A stretch of DNA of 64,000 nucleotides from Chryseobacterium sp. 18061 (GTDB taxonomy: Bacteria; Pseudomonadota; Gammaproteobacteria; Enterobacterales; Enterobacteriaceae). A model generated the notes under the pieces. The model did not search any database. It saw only the letters and a list, made by a program, of their open reading frames with translations, and was not told where the DNA came from. The DNA lies in NCBI GenBank assembly GCA_902706205.1, contig CACSKA010000005.1, forward strand, positions 1-64,000, in the 5' to 3' direction. Of the stretch, positions 42,884-54,073 are shown one piece after another; the first letter of the stretch is position 1; each line of letters starts with the position of its first letter. Position numbers and translations under genes: made by a program.

Positions 42884-45320
42884 CAGCGTTAAATTACAGG
42901 TATTACTCAAGGCTGTTGACCAGGCGACCCGCCCGTTTAAATCCATCCAGACAGCGAGCAAGTCGCTGTCTGGAGAGATCCGGGGAACGCAAAAATCATT
43001 GCGAGAGCTGAATGGTCAGGCTTCCCGTATTGAAGGATTCCGTAAGTCCAGCGCACAGCTCGCCGTCACCGGCCAGGCGCTGAAGAAAGCCAAGCAGGAA
43101 GCCGCTGCCCTTTCCGTACAGTTTAAAAATACTGAGCAACCGACCCGCGCCCAGGCTCAGGCTATGGAATCTGCGCGGAAAAGTGCCGCAGCCCTTCAGC
43201 TCAAACACAACAGCTTACGCCAGGCAGTGCAGCGTCAACGCAACGAACTCAGCCTTGCGGGGATTAATACCCGCACATTGGCCGCCGACGAGCGCCGTTT
43301 AAAAACCAGCATTGGTGAGACCACCTCACAGCTTAACCGCCAGCGGGAAGCGCTCGCTCGCGTCAGCGCGCAGCAATCCCGTCTCAACGGTATCAATCAG
43401 CGCTATCAGGCCGGTAAAGCACTGGCGGGAAACGCTGCCTCTATGGGTGCTGCCGGGATCGGCATGGCGACAACCGGTACTCTGGCCGGGGTGGCGTTGA
43501 TGAAGCCCGGTTATGATTTTGCGCAGAAAAACTCGGAGCTACAGGCTGTGCTCGGCGTAGCTAAAGAGTCTGCTGAAATGACTGCGCTGCGTACCCAAGC
43601 GCGACAGCTTGGTGATAATACGGCCGCTTCTGCCGACGATGCCGCCGGTGCGCAGATTATTATCGCCAAAGCCGGGGGCGATGTTGCCGCAATTCAGGCA
43701 GCAACGCCGGTGACCCTGGACATGGCGCTGGCGAACCGTCGCACAATGGAAGAAAACGCCGGTTTGCTGATGGGGATGAAGTCAGCCTTCCAGCTCGCGA
43801 ACGACAAGGTCGCGCATATTGGTGATGTTCTCTCGATGACGATGAACAAAACCGCCGCTGACTTTGACGGTCTGAGCGATGCGCTGACCTATGCCGCACC
43901 GGTGGCAAAAAATGCCGGGGTGAGTATCGAAGAAACCGCCGCGATGGTCGGTGCACTGCATGACGCAAAAATTACCGGCTCGATGGCCGGGACCGGTAGC
44001 CGGGCGGTACTCATCCGCCTTCAGGCTCCTACCGGCAAAGCCTACGACGCAATCAAAGAGCTCGGCGTAAAAACGGCTGACAGTAAGGGAAATACCCGGT
44101 CGATCTTCACCATTCTGAAAGAAATGCAGTCGAGCTTTGAGAAAAACAAACTCGGTACAGGCCAGCGTGCCGAGTACATGAAAACCATCTTTGGGGAAGA
44201 AGCGAGCTCGGCTGCTGCTGTGCTGATGACCGCAGCCTCATCCGGCAAGCTTGACCAACTCACGGCAGCGTTTAAAGCCTCTGATGGCAAAACGAGTGAG
44301 CTGGTCAAGGTGATGCAGGATAACCTCGGGGGTGACTTCAAAGAGTTCCAGTCTGCCTATGAGGCAGTCGGGACCGACCTCTTTGACCAGCAGGAATCCT
44401 CTCTGCGAAAACTTGTGCAGACCACGACCCGCTATGTGCTCAAGCTCGATGGCTGGATCCAGAAAAATAAAGGACTGGCGCAAACCCTCGGCACCATTTC
44501 AGCGGTTGCTGTGGGTGTGGTGGGATTAGTCGGTGCAATCGGTCTTGTGGCCTGGCCCGTTATCACTGGGGTGAACGCGCTTATTGCTGCGGCCAGCGCG
44601 CTCGGCGCGGTATTCACGACCGTTTGCGGCGGGATTATCACTGCTATCGGCGCGATCTCCTGGCCCATTGTCGCAGCGGTAGGAATCATCGTTGCCAGCG
44701 CGCTACTCATTCGAACCTTTTGGGAACCTATCAGCGCATTTTTCGGGGGTGTCATCGAGGGAATCCGGGCAGCTTTCGCCCCCTTACGGGAATTGTTCTC
44801 TCCACTAAAACCGATGTTTAACTGGCTGGGCGAAAAGTTACAGGCTGTCTACCAGTGGTTCAAAAATTTTATAGCCCCTGTCAAAGCAACGCAGGACACC
44901 CTCAACAGTTGCCGTAACGTTGGCGTGATCTTCGGTCAGGCGCTGGCTGATGCGCTGATGCTCCCGCTGACCGCCTTCAACAAACTGCGCAGCGGCATCG
45001 ATTGGGTACTGGAGAAACTCGGCATCATCAACAAAGAATCCAGCACTCTCGACCAGACAGCGGCAAAAGCCAGCGCAGCCACGCAGGGTGGAAATTACAT
45101 TCCTGCGACCAGCAGCTATGGCGGCTATCAGGCATACCAGCCTGTATCCGCTCCCGGCGGGCGTTCCTACGTCGACCAAAGTAAAAACGACTATCACATC
45201 ACACTTCAGGGCAGTTCGGCACCCGGCGCACCGCTGGATCGCCAGCTACAGGATGCCCTCGAAAAATACGAACGTGACAAGCGCGCCCGCGCACGATCCA
45301 GCATGGCGCACGATGGTTAA
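42876..45320 (+). CDS. T: Tape-measure protein gpT
   Basis: 814 residues (P2 T 815). Sets tail length and is ejected with DNA. Long helical N-terminal region, a Phage_tape_meas domain (about 215-420, with GTGSRAVLIRLQAPTGKAY), and several hydrophobic helices at about 540-620 (ISAVAVGVVGLVGAIGLVAW). Confidence 0.95.
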   Translation: MSNSVKLQVLLKAVDQATRPFKSIQTASKSLSGEIRGTQKSLRELNGQASRIEGFRKSSAQLAVTGQALKKAKQEAAALSVQFKNTEQPTRAQAQAMESARKSAAALQLKHNSLRQAVQRQRNELSLAGINTRTLAADERRLKTSIGETTSQLNRQREALARVSAQQSRLNGINQRYQAGKALAGNAASMGAAGIGMATTGTLAGVALMKPGYDFAQKNSELQAVLGVAKESAEMTALRTQARQLGDNTAASADDAAGAQIIIAKAGGDVAAIQAATPVTLDMALANRRTMEENAGLLMGMKSAFQLANDKVAHIGDVLSMTMNKTAADFDGLSDALTYAAPVAKNAGVSIEETAAMVGALHDAKITGSMAGTGSRAVLIRLQAPTGKAYDAIKELGVKTADSKGNTRSIFTILKEMQSSFEKNKLGTGQRAEYMKTIFGEEASSAAAVLMTAASSGKLDQLTAAFKASDGKTSELVKVMQDNLGGDFKEFQSAYEAVGTDLFDQQESSLRKLVQTTTRYVLKLDGWIQKNKGLAQTLGTISAVAVGVVGLVGAIGLVAWPVITGVNALIAAASALGAVFTTVCGGIITAIGAISWPIVAAVGIIVASALLIRTFWEPISAFFGGVIEGIRAAFAPLRELFSPLKPMFNWLGEKLQAVYQWFKNFIAPVKATQDTLNSCRNVGVIFGQALADALMLPLTAFNKLRSGIDWVLEKLGIINKESSTLDQTAAKASAATQGGNYIPATSSYGGYQAYQPVSAPGGRSYVDQSKNDYHITLQGSSAPGAPLDRQLQDALEKYERDKRARARSSMAHDG

Positions 45321-45333
45321 GGAGGAAAGTAAA

Positions 45334-45813
45334 ATGATGCTCGCACTCGGTATGTTTGTTTTTATGCGACAAACGCTGCCTTACCAGACTATGCAACGCG
45401 ACGCAGATTATCGCTGGCCGCCAAACAGTCGTGTCGGAAAACGGGATGCCTTTCAGTTCCTCGGCGTTGGTGAGGAGAAAATTACTCTGAGTGGCATGCT
45501 TTACCCTGAGCTGACCGGCGGTAAGTTGACGATGACCACTGTCAGGTTAATGGCTGAAGAGGGTCGCGCATGGCCGCTGCTGGATGGTACCGGTACGATC
45601 TACGGCATGTACGTCATCAATAATGTGAGTGAATCTGGAAGTGTTTTCTTCCCTGACGGTACACCGCGCAAAATTGACTTCACGCTGTCGCTCACCCGCG
45701 TGGATGAATCACTCGCCGCGTTATATGGCGATATCGGGAAACAGGCTGAATCATTGATTGGCAAAGCAGGCAGCATGGCAACAAAACTCAACGGCATGAT
45801 GGGAGCTGGCTGA
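45334..45813 (+). CDS. U: Tail protein gpU
   Basis: 159 residues, as P2 U (MMLALGMFVFMRQTLPYQ). Tail assembly/baseplate hub protein. The start at 45334 follows GGAGGA at 45321-45326; earlier in-frame codons lie inside T. The stop overlaps the D start by 1 nt. Confidence 0.94.
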   Translation: MMLALGMFVFMRQTLPYQTMQRDADYRWPPNSRVGKRDAFQFLGVGEEKITLSGMLYPELTGGKLTMTTVRLMAEEGRAWPLLDGTGTIYGMYVINNVSESGSVFFPDGTPRKIDFTLSLTRVDESLAALYGDIGKQAESLIGKAGSMATKLNGMMGAG

Positions 45814-46973
45814 TGCTTAATGCGCTGAATCAGGGGTCGGGAGCGGCACTTACACCTGATTATATGTTGATGCTCGATAGCCGCGATATTACCGGCAACA
45901 TCAGCTCTCGCCTGATGAATATGACGCTGACCGATAATCGAGGATTTGAAGCTGACCAGCTCGACATCGAGCTTGATGATAGCGATGGGTTGCTCGAGCT
46001 GCCGCTACGCGGTGCCGTCCTCACGTTGTTCATTGGCTGGAAAGGCTTTGCATTGGTCGGTAAGGGAAGTTTCATCGTGGATGAGGTTGAACATCGGGGC
46101 GCGCCGGACGTGGTGACGATTCGCGCCCGTAGTGCTGATTTTCGTGGCACCCTGAACTCTCGTCGGGAGGAGTCCTGGCATGACACCACGCTCGGAAAGG
46201 TGGTAGAGGCGATTGCCACTCGCAACAAACTGACCGCCAGCGTTGCACCGGTACTGGCTGGTATCAGCATTCCGCACATCGATCAGTCGCAGGAGTCCGA
46301 CGCCAAATTCCTGACGCGCCTTGCAGAGCGAAACAGCGGTGAGGTCTCAGTCAAAGCCGGGAAACTTCTGTTTCTCAAACCGGGCCAGGGCGTGACGGCC
46401 AGTGGCAAACTCATCCCGCAGATTACTATCACCCGCAGCGACGGTGACCGGCATCTGTTTTCCATTGCCGATCGAGGAGCCTATACCGGTGTGACGGCAA
46501 AGTGGCTGCACACCAAAGACCCAAAATCTCAGCAGCAAAAAGTGATGCTTAAACGGAAGCCGAAAGAGCAACATCTGCGCGCGCTACAACATCCGAAAGC
46601 AAAACCTATCGCTACGAAGAAAAAATCTAAGGTGCAGGAAGCCCGCGAGGGTGAGTACATGGCCGGTGAAGCGGATAACGTGCTGGCGCTGACAACAATC
46701 TATGCCACCAAAGCTCAGGCCATGCGAGCGGCCCAGGCCAAATGGGATAAGTTACAACGCGGGGTTGCCGAGTTTTCGATAAACCTGGCTATCGGAAGGG
46801 CAGATCTTTACCCGGAAACGCCAGTGAGAGTCACCGGCTTTAAGCGCGTCATCAATGAGCAGGCGTGGACTATAACGAAGGTGACCCACATGCTGAACAA
46901 TAACGGTTATACGACGGCGTTAGAGCTTGAGGTAAAGCTCGAGGATGTGGAATACGAGGCCAAAAAAAGTTGA
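45813..46973 (+). CDS. D: Tail hub protein gpD
   Basis: 386 residues, P2 D (387). Forms the baseplate hub that joins spike V to the tail tube (gp27-like). Last of the late structural genes. Confidence 0.95.
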   Translation: MLNALNQGSGAALTPDYMLMLDSRDITGNISSRLMNMTLTDNRGFEADQLDIELDDSDGLLELPLRGAVLTLFIGWKGFALVGKGSFIVDEVEHRGAPDVVTIRARSADFRGTLNSRREESWHDTTLGKVVEAIATRNKLTASVAPVLAGISIPHIDQSQESDAKFLTRLAERNSGEVSVKAGKLLFLKPGQGVTASGKLIPQITITRSDGDRHLFSIADRGAYTGVTAKWLHTKDPKSQQQKVMLKRKPKEQHLRALQHPKAKPIATKKKSKVQEAREGEYMAGEADNVLALTTIYATKAQAMRAAQAKWDKLQRGVAEFSINLAIGRADLYPETPVRVTGFKRVINEQAWTITKVTHMLNNNGYTTALELEVKLEDVEYEAKKS

Positions 46974-47050
46974 ATTTGCAAACAATAACTTGCAAATGTA
47001 AGAATCAGGTTTATCATCGCCCTCAGATAAGCCAGTGAGGGGAAACGATT

Positions 47051-47269
47051 ATGATGCACTGCCCATTATGTCAGGATGCCGCCCATGCACGTTCAAGCCG
47101 GTACCTGAGCACTGAAACGAAAGAGCGCTACCACCAGTGCCAGAACATCAACTGCGGATGCACGTTCGTCACCCACGAGAGCCTTGCTCGTTTTATCGTG
47201 AAGCCTGGCGAAATTGAACCAGCCCCGCCCCACCCGTCCAAATACAAGCAACAACAGCTCTGGCTCTAG
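47051..47269 (+). CDS. ogr: Late-gene activator Ogr
   Basis: 72 residues, as P2 Ogr. Zinc-finger protein (CPLC...CQNINCGC, four Cys) that contacts the RNA polymerase alpha subunit and binds TGTTGT-N12-ACAACA sites before the late operons. In P2-like fashion it is the last gene before att. Confidence 0.95.
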   Translation: MMHCPLCQDAAHARSSRYLSTETKERYHQCQNINCGCTFVTHESLARFIVKPGEIEPAPPHPSKYKQQQLWL

Positions 47270-47292
47270 AACCTGCTCCGGCAGGTTTTTTA
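47270..47292 (+). terminator. ogr terminator
   Basis: aacctgc-tccg-gcaggtt followed by a T run directly after ogr. Confidence 0.88.
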
Positions 47293-47360
47293 TTGCCTGT
47301 TCACTATGGTCATTCGTGGACACCTGGCGATCTGCGTGGACATTCCATGGACATTAAAAC

Positions 47361-47398
47361 GAAAAAAGGGGTTAGCATTACGCTAACCCCTTGTTTTC
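47361..47398 (-). terminator. Phage-supplied terminator for rplS operon
   Basis: Minus strand: aaggggttagcgtaatgctaacccctttttt, a strong hairpin with T run about 35-65 nt past the rplS stop. It is phage DNA (inside attR) and replaces the native rplS terminator now at 13661-13691. Confidence 0.8.
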
Positions 47399-47430
47399 TA
47401 CAAGCTTTCGGATGTTGCGAAAGCGCTGTA

Positions 47431-47781
<351 letters not shown>

Positions 47782-47818
47782 TTAATCTCTTATCCTGGGT
47801 AAACTGATATTTGGGGGC

Positions 47819-48586
47819 TTACGCCTCACCATCATGTTTATGCTGCTGTTGTGCATGTTCCCGTTGGAACTCTGCCAGCAACCTTGCTTGCTCTTCAGTC
47901 AGAGCCAGGTTTTCCAGAAGTTCAGGTCTTCTAAGCCAGGTCCGGCCCAGCGACTGCTTCAGACGCCAGCGACGTATCTCGGCATGGTTGCCTGACAGTA
48001 AAACTGCCGGGACCTCCATCCCTTCCAACACTTCAGGTCGAGTATAGTGTGGACAGTCCAACAAACCGTCAGCAAAGGAATCTTCCGTTGCTGATGCTTC
48101 ATGGCCCAGAACACCCGGAATAAACCGGGAGACCGAGTCAATCAGCGTCATTGCTGGTAACTCACCACCGCTGAGAACGTAATCGCCGATAGACCATTCT
48201 TCGTCAATCTCGGTTTGGATTACGCGCTCATCTACCCCTTCATAGCGACCGCATACCAGAATCAATTTCTGACTCGCTGCCAGTTCGCTGACGCCTGCTT
48301 GATCAAGCTTGCGTCCCTGAGGTGAAAGATAAATCACCTTCGCGCCTTCACCTGCCGCGGCTTTTGCTGCATGAATAGCATCCCGCAAAGGTTGCACCAT
48401 CATTAGCATCCCCGGTCCGCCGCCGTAAGGACGTTCGTCCACGGTACGGTGCCGGTCATGAGCGAAATCACGAGGACTCCAGCTCTGGATGCTCAGCAGG
48501 CCATTTTTTACTGCCCGGCCAGTTACCCCGTAGTCGGTAATCGCGCGAAACATCTCTGGAAACAGGCTAACTACACCAATAAACAC
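47819..48586 (-). CDS. trmD: tRNA (guanine37-N1)-methyltransferase TrmD
   Basis: 255 residues, SPOUT/trefoil-knot methyltransferase using S-adenosylmethionine to make m1G37 in tRNAs for Leu, Pro and Arg, preventing +1 frameshifts. Conserved [22 protein letters not shown] ([15 protein letters not shown]) and YTRP motifs are present. Essential. Third gene of the operon. Confidence 0.98.
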   Translation of the reverse strand: MFIGVVSLFPEMFRAITDYGVTGRAVKNGLLSIQSWSPRDFAHDRHRTVDERPYGGGPGMLMMVQPLRDAIHAAKAAAGEGAKVIYLSPQGRKLDQAGVSELAASQKLILVCGRYEGVDERVIQTEIDEEWSIGDYVLSGGELPAMTLIDSVSRFIPGVLGHEASATEDSFADGLLDCPHYTRPEVLEGMEVPAVLLSGNHAEIRRWRLKQSLGRTWLRRPELLENLALTEEQARLLAEFQREHAQQQHKHDGEA

Positions 48587-48631
48587 AAGCCAATCCCCAT
48601 AGTGCCGTCTTTTACCGGTAATCCGGAGGTT

Positions 48632-49180
48632 TTAAAAACCAGGATCCCAATCTACTTCAATGGTTTGAGTAGTGAGATCGACTTTCTTGATAACCTGCCC
48701 ATCGAGGAACGGAACCAACCGCTCCTTGATACCAAACGCATCTTTCAGGTTTGCCTTAATGACGAGAACGTCATTGGACCCGGTTTCCATCATGTCGATG
48801 ACTTTACCGAGGTCATAGCCTTCAGTGGTCACTACCTGGCAGCCCATAAGGTCTTTCCAGTAGAAGTCACCCTCTCCGAGCTGAGGCAACTGCGAGGAAT
48901 CCACGAAAATTTCACAATTCGTCATGAGATTCGCAGCATCCCGGTCTTCAACGCCTTTCAGCTTGATAACCAGATCCTGATTGTGGTGACGCCAGCTTTC
49001 CAGCTCGACGATTTGCCACTGACCCGCCTTCTGGATATACCAGGGCTGATAGTCAAAAATGCTTTCGGTGTCTTCGGTGGAAGAAAACACTCTGAGCCAA
49101 CCACGAATACCGTAGGAAGAGCCCAATTTGCCGACCACGATAGGTTCAGCAGGGACTTTCGCGGCGAGTTGCTTGCTCAT
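48632..49180 (-). CDS. rimM: 16S rRNA-processing protein RimM
   Basis: 182 residues. Binds S19 and helps mature the 3' head of 16S rRNA. N-terminal RimM beta-barrel ([17 protein letters not shown]) and C-terminal PRC barrel. The start at 49180 (MSKQL) matches E. coli; two extra upstream ATG/GTG codons are unlikely starts. Confidence 0.97.
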   Translation of the reverse strand: MSKQLAAKVPAEPIVVGKLGSSYGIRGWLRVFSSTEDTESIFDYQPWYIQKAGQWQIVELESWRHHNQDLVIKLKGVEDRDAANLMTNCEIFVDSSQLPQLGEGDFYWKDLMGCQVVTTEGYDLGKVIDMMETGSNDVLVIKANLKDAFGIKERLVPFLDGQVIKKVDLTTQTIEVDWDPGF

Positions 49181-49198
49181 CATGACCACCGTGACAGA

Positions 49199-49680
<482 letters not shown>

Positions 49681-49681
49681 C

Positions 49682-49712
49682 AAGCCGGCCCTAGCGGCCC
49701 GGGAATCCAGGG
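49682..49712 (-). terminator. Possible ffh terminator
   Basis: gggccgctagggccggcttg then TTTG on the minus strand, a GC-rich hairpin overlapping the ffh stop codon. The T run is short. Confidence 0.45.
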
Positions 49713-51052
49713 GGCATCATCCCTTTCATCCCGCGCATCATCTTCGCCATACCGCCTTTCTTCATTTTCTTCATCATGCGCTGCATGTCGTCGAACTGTT
49801 TCAGAAGGCGGTTAACGTCCTGTACCTGCATACCGCAGCCCGCTGCGATACGGCGTTTACGGGAACCTTTGATGATTTCCGGGTGGGCGCGTTCTTTGAA
49901 GGTCATCGAGTTGATAATTGCCTCCATACGCACCAGCACTTTGTCATCCATCTGCGCTTTCACGTTGTCAGGAATCTGGCCCATGCCCGGCAGTTTGCCC
50001 ATCAGGCTTGCCATGCCACCCATGTTTTTCATCTGGCGCAGCTGCTCAAGGAAATCGGTGAGGTCAAAGCCGTCGCCTTTCTTGAGTTTATTCGCCAGCT
50101 TTTCAGCCTGCGCGCGGTCAACTTTGCTTTCGATATCTTCGATAAGCGAAAGCACGTCACCCATGCCGAGAATACGAGACGCGATACGATCTGGATGGAA
50201 CGGCTCCAGCGCTTCAGTTTTCTCGCCGACGCCGAGGAATTTAACCGGCTTACCGGTAATGTGACGAATCGAGAGCGCCGCACCACCGCGGGCGTCACCA
50301 TCGACTTTGGTCAGAATAACACCGGTCAGCGGCAGCGCTTCGTTAAACGCCTTCGCCGTATTCGCGGCATCCTGACCGGTCATTGCATCGACCACAAACA
50401 GCGTTTCTACCGGGTTAATCGCAGCATGAACCTGCTTAATTTCGTCCATCATCGCTTCGTCGACATGCAAACGACCGGCGGTATCCACCAGTAGCACGTC
50501 GTAGAATTTCAGCTTCGCTTCTTTCAGCGCCGCATTAACGATATCGACAGGCTTTTGAGCCACATCTGACGGGAAGAAATCGACCCCGACCTGCTCGGCC
50601 AGGGTTTCCAGCTGTTTAATCGCCGCAGGGCGATAAACGTCCGCCGACACGACCAGCACTTTCTTCTTATGCTTCTCGCGCAGGAACTTACCGAGCTTAC
50701 CGACGCTGGTAGTTTTACCGGCCCCCTGCAGGCCCGCCATCAGTACGACAGCCGGTGGCTGAGCGGCCAGATTCAGAACCTGGTTTTCTTCGCCCATCGC
50801 CGCAACCAATTCTTTACGAACGATTTTGACGAATTCCTGGCCTGGCGTCAGGCTCTTGTTAACTTCATGCCCAACCGCGCTTTCTTTTACGCGGTTAATG
50901 AAATCACGAACGACAGGCAGCGCGACGTCAGCTTCCAGCAGCGCCATGCGCACTTCGCGCAGCGTGTCTTTGATGTTGTCTTCAGTAAGGCGTCCGCGAC
51001 CGCTGATGTTACGCAGCGTACTCGACAAACGATCGGTTAAATTATCAAACAT
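49691..51052 (-). CDS. ffh: Signal recognition particle protein Ffh
   Basis: 453 residues, as in E. coli. GTPase that with 4.5S RNA delivers nascent membrane proteins to FtsY. N and G domains (GLQGAGKTTSVGKL P-loop, DTAGRLH, TKVDGDARGG) are followed by the Met-rich M domain (MMKKMKKGGMAKMMRGMKGMMPPGFPGR) that binds signal sequences. The start at 51052 was chosen by homology; an in-frame ATG 26 codons upstream is not conserved. Confidence 0.98.
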   Translation of the reverse strand: MFDNLTDRLSSTLRNISGRGRLTEDNIKDTLREVRMALLEADVALPVVRDFINRVKESAVGHEVNKSLTPGQEFVKIVRKELVAAMGEENQVLNLAAQPPAVVLMAGLQGAGKTTSVGKLGKFLREKHKKKVLVVSADVYRPAAIKQLETLAEQVGVDFFPSDVAQKPVDIVNAALKEAKLKFYDVLLVDTAGRLHVDEAMMDEIKQVHAAINPVETLFVVDAMTGQDAANTAKAFNEALPLTGVILTKVDGDARGGAALSIRHITGKPVKFLGVGEKTEALEPFHPDRIASRILGMGDVLSLIEDIESKVDRAQAEKLANKLKKGDGFDLTDFLEQLRQMKNMGGMASLMGKLPGMGQIPDNVKAQMDDKVLVRMEAIINSMTFKERAHPEIIKGSRKRRIAAGCGMQVQDVNRLLKQFDDMQRMMKKMKKGGMAKMMRGMKGMMPPGFPGR

Positions 51053-51217
51053 TGTCTCTCGCCTGAGGTGGAAACGTACGGTCGCCACAGCGACACATTC
51101 ACAGAATTTTGCCGCAGTATAACACGACACAGCACGAGTTGTGATGCAACGGTTGGAGCCTGAGCCCCGTAACGTTATACTGCTTCTCTTTCACCACACG
51201 CCAATGTCGACATCTCT

Positions 51218-52009
51218 ATGCCTGTTTTTTCCCTGCTCGCGCTTGTTGCCTACTCCATCAGCCTTGCGCTGATCATTCCTGGCCTGCTGCAAAAAAACAG
51301 CGGCTGGCGGCGCATGGCAATTCTTTCGGCGGTCATTGCCCTCATCTGTCACGCATTTGCGCTCGAAGCGCGAATTTTGCCCGGCGGCGATAACGGACAA
51401 AACCTGAGCCTGTTGAACGTCGGTTCGCTGGTCAGCCTGATGATTTGTACGGTGATGACCATCGTAGCTTCGCGCAACCGGGGCTGGTTGTTGCTGCCGA
51501 TTGTGTATGCGTTTGCCTTGATTAACCTTGCCTTCGCCACCTTCATGCCTAATGAGTTTATTACGCATCTGGAAACAACGCCGGGAATGATGGTGCACAT
51601 TGGCCTCTCGCTGTTTGCCTACGCAACGCTGATTATCGCCGCGCTGTATGCCTTCCAGCTGGCGTGGATCGACTATCAGCTCAAGAATAAAAAACTCGCT
51701 TTTAGCAGCGAAATGCCACCGCTAATGAGTATCGAACGTAAAATGTTTCACATCACTCAGGTGGGTGTTGTGCTGCTCACTCTGACCCTGTGCACTGGTT
51801 TGTTTTATCTGCACAACCTGTTCAGCGTTGAAAATATCGACAAAGCAGTGCTGTCTATTATCGCGTGGTTTGTCTATATCGTGTTGTTATGGGGTCACTA
51901 TCATGAAGGCTGGCGCGGACGTCGCGTGGTCTGGTTTAACGTGGCTGGCGCAGGACTTCTGACGCTGGCCTATTTTGGCAGCCGTGTGCTGCAACAGTTT
52001 GTGAGCTAA
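51218..52009 (+). CDS. ypjD: Inner-membrane protein YpjD (CcsA/HemX-like)
   Basis: 263 residues with about eight membrane helices. Cytochrome c assembly (CcsA/HemX) family; E. coli YpjD. The exact role is not established. Divergent from ffh; followed 19 nt later by yfjD in a likely operon. Confidence 0.92.
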   Translation: MPVFSLLALVAYSISLALIIPGLLQKNSGWRRMAILSAVIALICHAFALEARILPGGDNGQNLSLLNVGSLVSLMICTVMTIVASRNRGWLLLPIVYAFALINLAFATFMPNEFITHLETTPGMMVHIGLSLFAYATLIIAALYAFQLAWIDYQLKNKKLAFSSEMPPLMSIERKMFHITQVGVVLLTLTLCTGLFYLHNLFSVENIDKAVLSIIAWFVYIVLLWGHYHEGWRGRRVVWFNVAGAGLLTLAYFGSRVLQQFVS

Positions 52010-52028
52010 GACTTAAAGGAAACCCGGT

Positions 52029-53315
52029 TTGGAACATATCTCAACCACGACGCTTATCATTACGCTTGCCGTCATGGTTATTATCTCTGCCTATTTCTCC
52101 GGTTCAGAAACCGGGATGATGACCCTTAATCGCTATCGATTACGTCATATGGCAAAACAGGGCAACAAGGCCGCAAGACGTGTCGAAAAGCTGCTGCGTA
52201 AACCCGACCGCCTGATTAGCCTGGTGCTGATCGGCAACAACCTCGTCAATATTCTCGCCTCTGCGTTAGGCACAATCGTCGGTATGCGCCTGTACGGGGA
52301 TGCGGGTGTGGCGATTGCCACCGGTATTTTGACCTTCGTGGTGCTAATTTTCGCCGAAGTGCTGCCAAAAACCATCGCCGCCTTGTATCCCGAAAAAGTT
52401 GCCTACCCAAGCAGCGTCCTGCTGGCCCCGCTGCAAATTCTGATGATGCCGCTGGTGTGGCTGCTGAACACCATCACCCGCATTCTGATGCGCATGATGG
52501 GCATCAAAACCGATACCATCATCAGTGGCGCAGTCAGCAAAGACGAACTGCGCACTATCGTGAACGAATCGCACTCGCAAATTTCCCGTCGTAATCAGGA
52601 CATGCTGCTGTCGGTGCTGGATCTGGAAAAGATCAGCGTCAACGACATCATGGTGCCGCGCAACGAAATCGTGGGGATCGATATCAATGACGACTGGAAA
52701 TCTATCGTCCGCCAGCTCACGCACTCTCCACACGGGCGCATTGTGCTTTACCGCGAGTCGCTGGATGACGCTATCAGCATGCTGCGCGTACGCGAAGCCT
52801 ATCGCCTGATGACGGAGAAACAAGAGTTCACAAAAGAAGTGCTACTGCGCGCCTCCGATGAAATTTACTACGTGCCGGAAGGTACGCCGCTCAGCACCCA
52901 GTTGGTGAAGTTTCAGCGGAACAAGAAAAAAGCGGGCCTGGTGGTCGATGAATACGGCGATATTCAGGGCCTGGTGACAGTGGAAGATATCCTGGAAGAG
53001 ATCGTCGGCGATTTCACGACGTCTATGTCGCCATCGCTGGCAGAAGAAGTCACTCCGCAAAATGACGGTTCGGTGATCATCGACGGCACCGCCAACGTGC
53101 GTGAGCTGAACAAAGCCTTCAACTGGCATTTTCCGGAAGATGAGGCCCGCACCATCAATGGCGTGATTCTGGAAGCACTGGAAGAGATCCCGGCGATTGG
53201 TACGCGGGTGCGCATCAACCATTACGACATCGATATTCTCGACGTACAGGACAACATGATTAAGCAGGTGAAAGTAGTGCCGGTGAAATCACTGCGGGAA
53301 AGTGTGGCGGAATAA
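52029..53315 (+). CDS. yfjD: CNNM/CorC-type transporter protein YfjD
   Basis: 428 residues with a TTG start. N-terminal DUF21 membrane domain (four helices, SGSETGMMTLNRYRLRHMA), two CBS domains (about 200-325) and a C-terminal CorC_HlyC domain. The family is linked to magnesium/cobalt efflux. The TTG start is supported by the AAAGGA ribosome site and the homologous N terminus (MEHISTTTLIITL). Confidence 0.93.
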   Translation: MEHISTTTLIITLAVMVIISAYFSGSETGMMTLNRYRLRHMAKQGNKAARRVEKLLRKPDRLISLVLIGNNLVNILASALGTIVGMRLYGDAGVAIATGILTFVVLIFAEVLPKTIAALYPEKVAYPSSVLLAPLQILMMPLVWLLNTITRILMRMMGIKTDTIISGAVSKDELRTIVNESHSQISRRNQDMLLSVLDLEKISVNDIMVPRNEIVGIDINDDWKSIVRQLTHSPHGRIVLYRESLDDAISMLRVREAYRLMTEKQEFTKEVLLRASDEIYYVPEGTPLSTQLVKFQRNKKKAGLVVDEYGDIQGLVTVEDILEEIVGDFTTSMSPSLAEEVTPQNDGSVIIDGTANVRELNKAFNWHFPEDEARTINGVILEALEEIPAIGTRVRINHYDIDILDVQDNMIKQVKVVPVKSLRESVAE

Positions 53316-53321
53316 GAGGTT

Positions 53322-53345
53322 TTCTCTCCCCGGACGGGGAGAGAA
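53322..53345. terminator. Bidirectional terminator yfjD/grpE
   Basis: ttctctcccc-ggac-ggggagagaa hairpin between convergent genes, with T/A runs on both sides. Confidence 0.85.
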
Positions 53346-53357
53346 TTTTAGCCAGGC

Positions 53358-53951
53358 TTACGCCTTCGCTTTAGCGACCGAGACCATTGCCGCGCGAATG
53401 GTACGACCGTTCAGGGTATACCCCTTCTGCATCACCATCAGCACGTTGCCTGCCGCCACTTCTTCTGACTCAACCATCGCAATAGCCTGATGCACGTTCG
53501 GGTCCATCGGTACGTTGGTATCACCCACGACTTCCACGCCGTACTTGCGTACAACGTCGAGCATGGATTTCAGGGTCAGTTCAATCCCTTCAATCATCGG
53601 AGCCATGTCCGGATTGGCTTTATCAGCCACTTCCAGCGCACGATCCAGACTGTCGATAACCGGCAGAAGATCGTTTACGAACTTCTCCAGCGCAAATTTA
53701 TGCGCCTTCTCGACGTCCAGTTCGGTACGACGACGCAGGTTTTCCATCTCGGCTTTCACACGCAGAACACCATCGCGTTCGCGGGTCTGAGCTTCGTTAA
53801 GCTGTGCTTCCAGATTCGCAATTTTCTCATCGCGCGGATCCACCTGCTCAGCTGAAGTCTCAGGCTCCACGGCCTCTACCTCATCGTGCTGGTCCTTGAT
53901 AATTTCTTCCGGGGCTTGCCCCTCAGGCGTTTTCTGTTCTTTACTACTCAT
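53358..53951 (-). CDS. grpE: Nucleotide exchange factor GrpE
   Basis: 197 residues, as in E. coli. Releases ADP from DnaK in the Hsp70 cycle. Acidic N-terminal tail, long coiled coil (about 40-135) and C-terminal beta domain ([19 protein letters not shown]). Monocistronic behind a sigma-32 promoter. Confidence 0.98.
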   Translation of the reverse strand: MSSKEQKTPEGQAPEEIIKDQHDEVEAVEPETSAEQVDPRDEKIANLEAQLNEAQTRERDGVLRVKAEMENLRRRTELDVEKAHKFALEKFVNDLLPVIDSLDRALEVADKANPDMAPMIEGIELTLKSMLDVVRKYGVEVVGDTNVPMDPNVHQAIAMVESEEVAAGNVLMVMQKGYTLNGRTIRAAMVSVAKAKA

Positions 53952-53996
53952 GAATTTCTCCGCGTTTTTTCGTATTCATCTCGCTGACTTCGCTTA

Positions 53997-54024
53997 TTAT
54001 GGGGATCGTGCTGCGGGTTTCAAG
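53997..54024 (-). promoter_or_regulatory. grpE sigma-32 promoter
   Basis: Minus strand CTTGAA, 14-bp spacer, CCCCATAA: an almost ideal RpoH promoter, 46 bp before the grpE start. Confidence 0.88.
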
Positions 54025-54073
54025 GGAAGCAGGCACATTGTCATCATTCATTCGCCACAAGGACCTCCAGAAA

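Noticed and set aside
51191..51598. 135-codon minus-strand open frame opposite ypjD
   Set aside because: Shadow of a multi-helix membrane protein; Gln/Arg/His-rich composition typical of antisense of hydrophobic codons.
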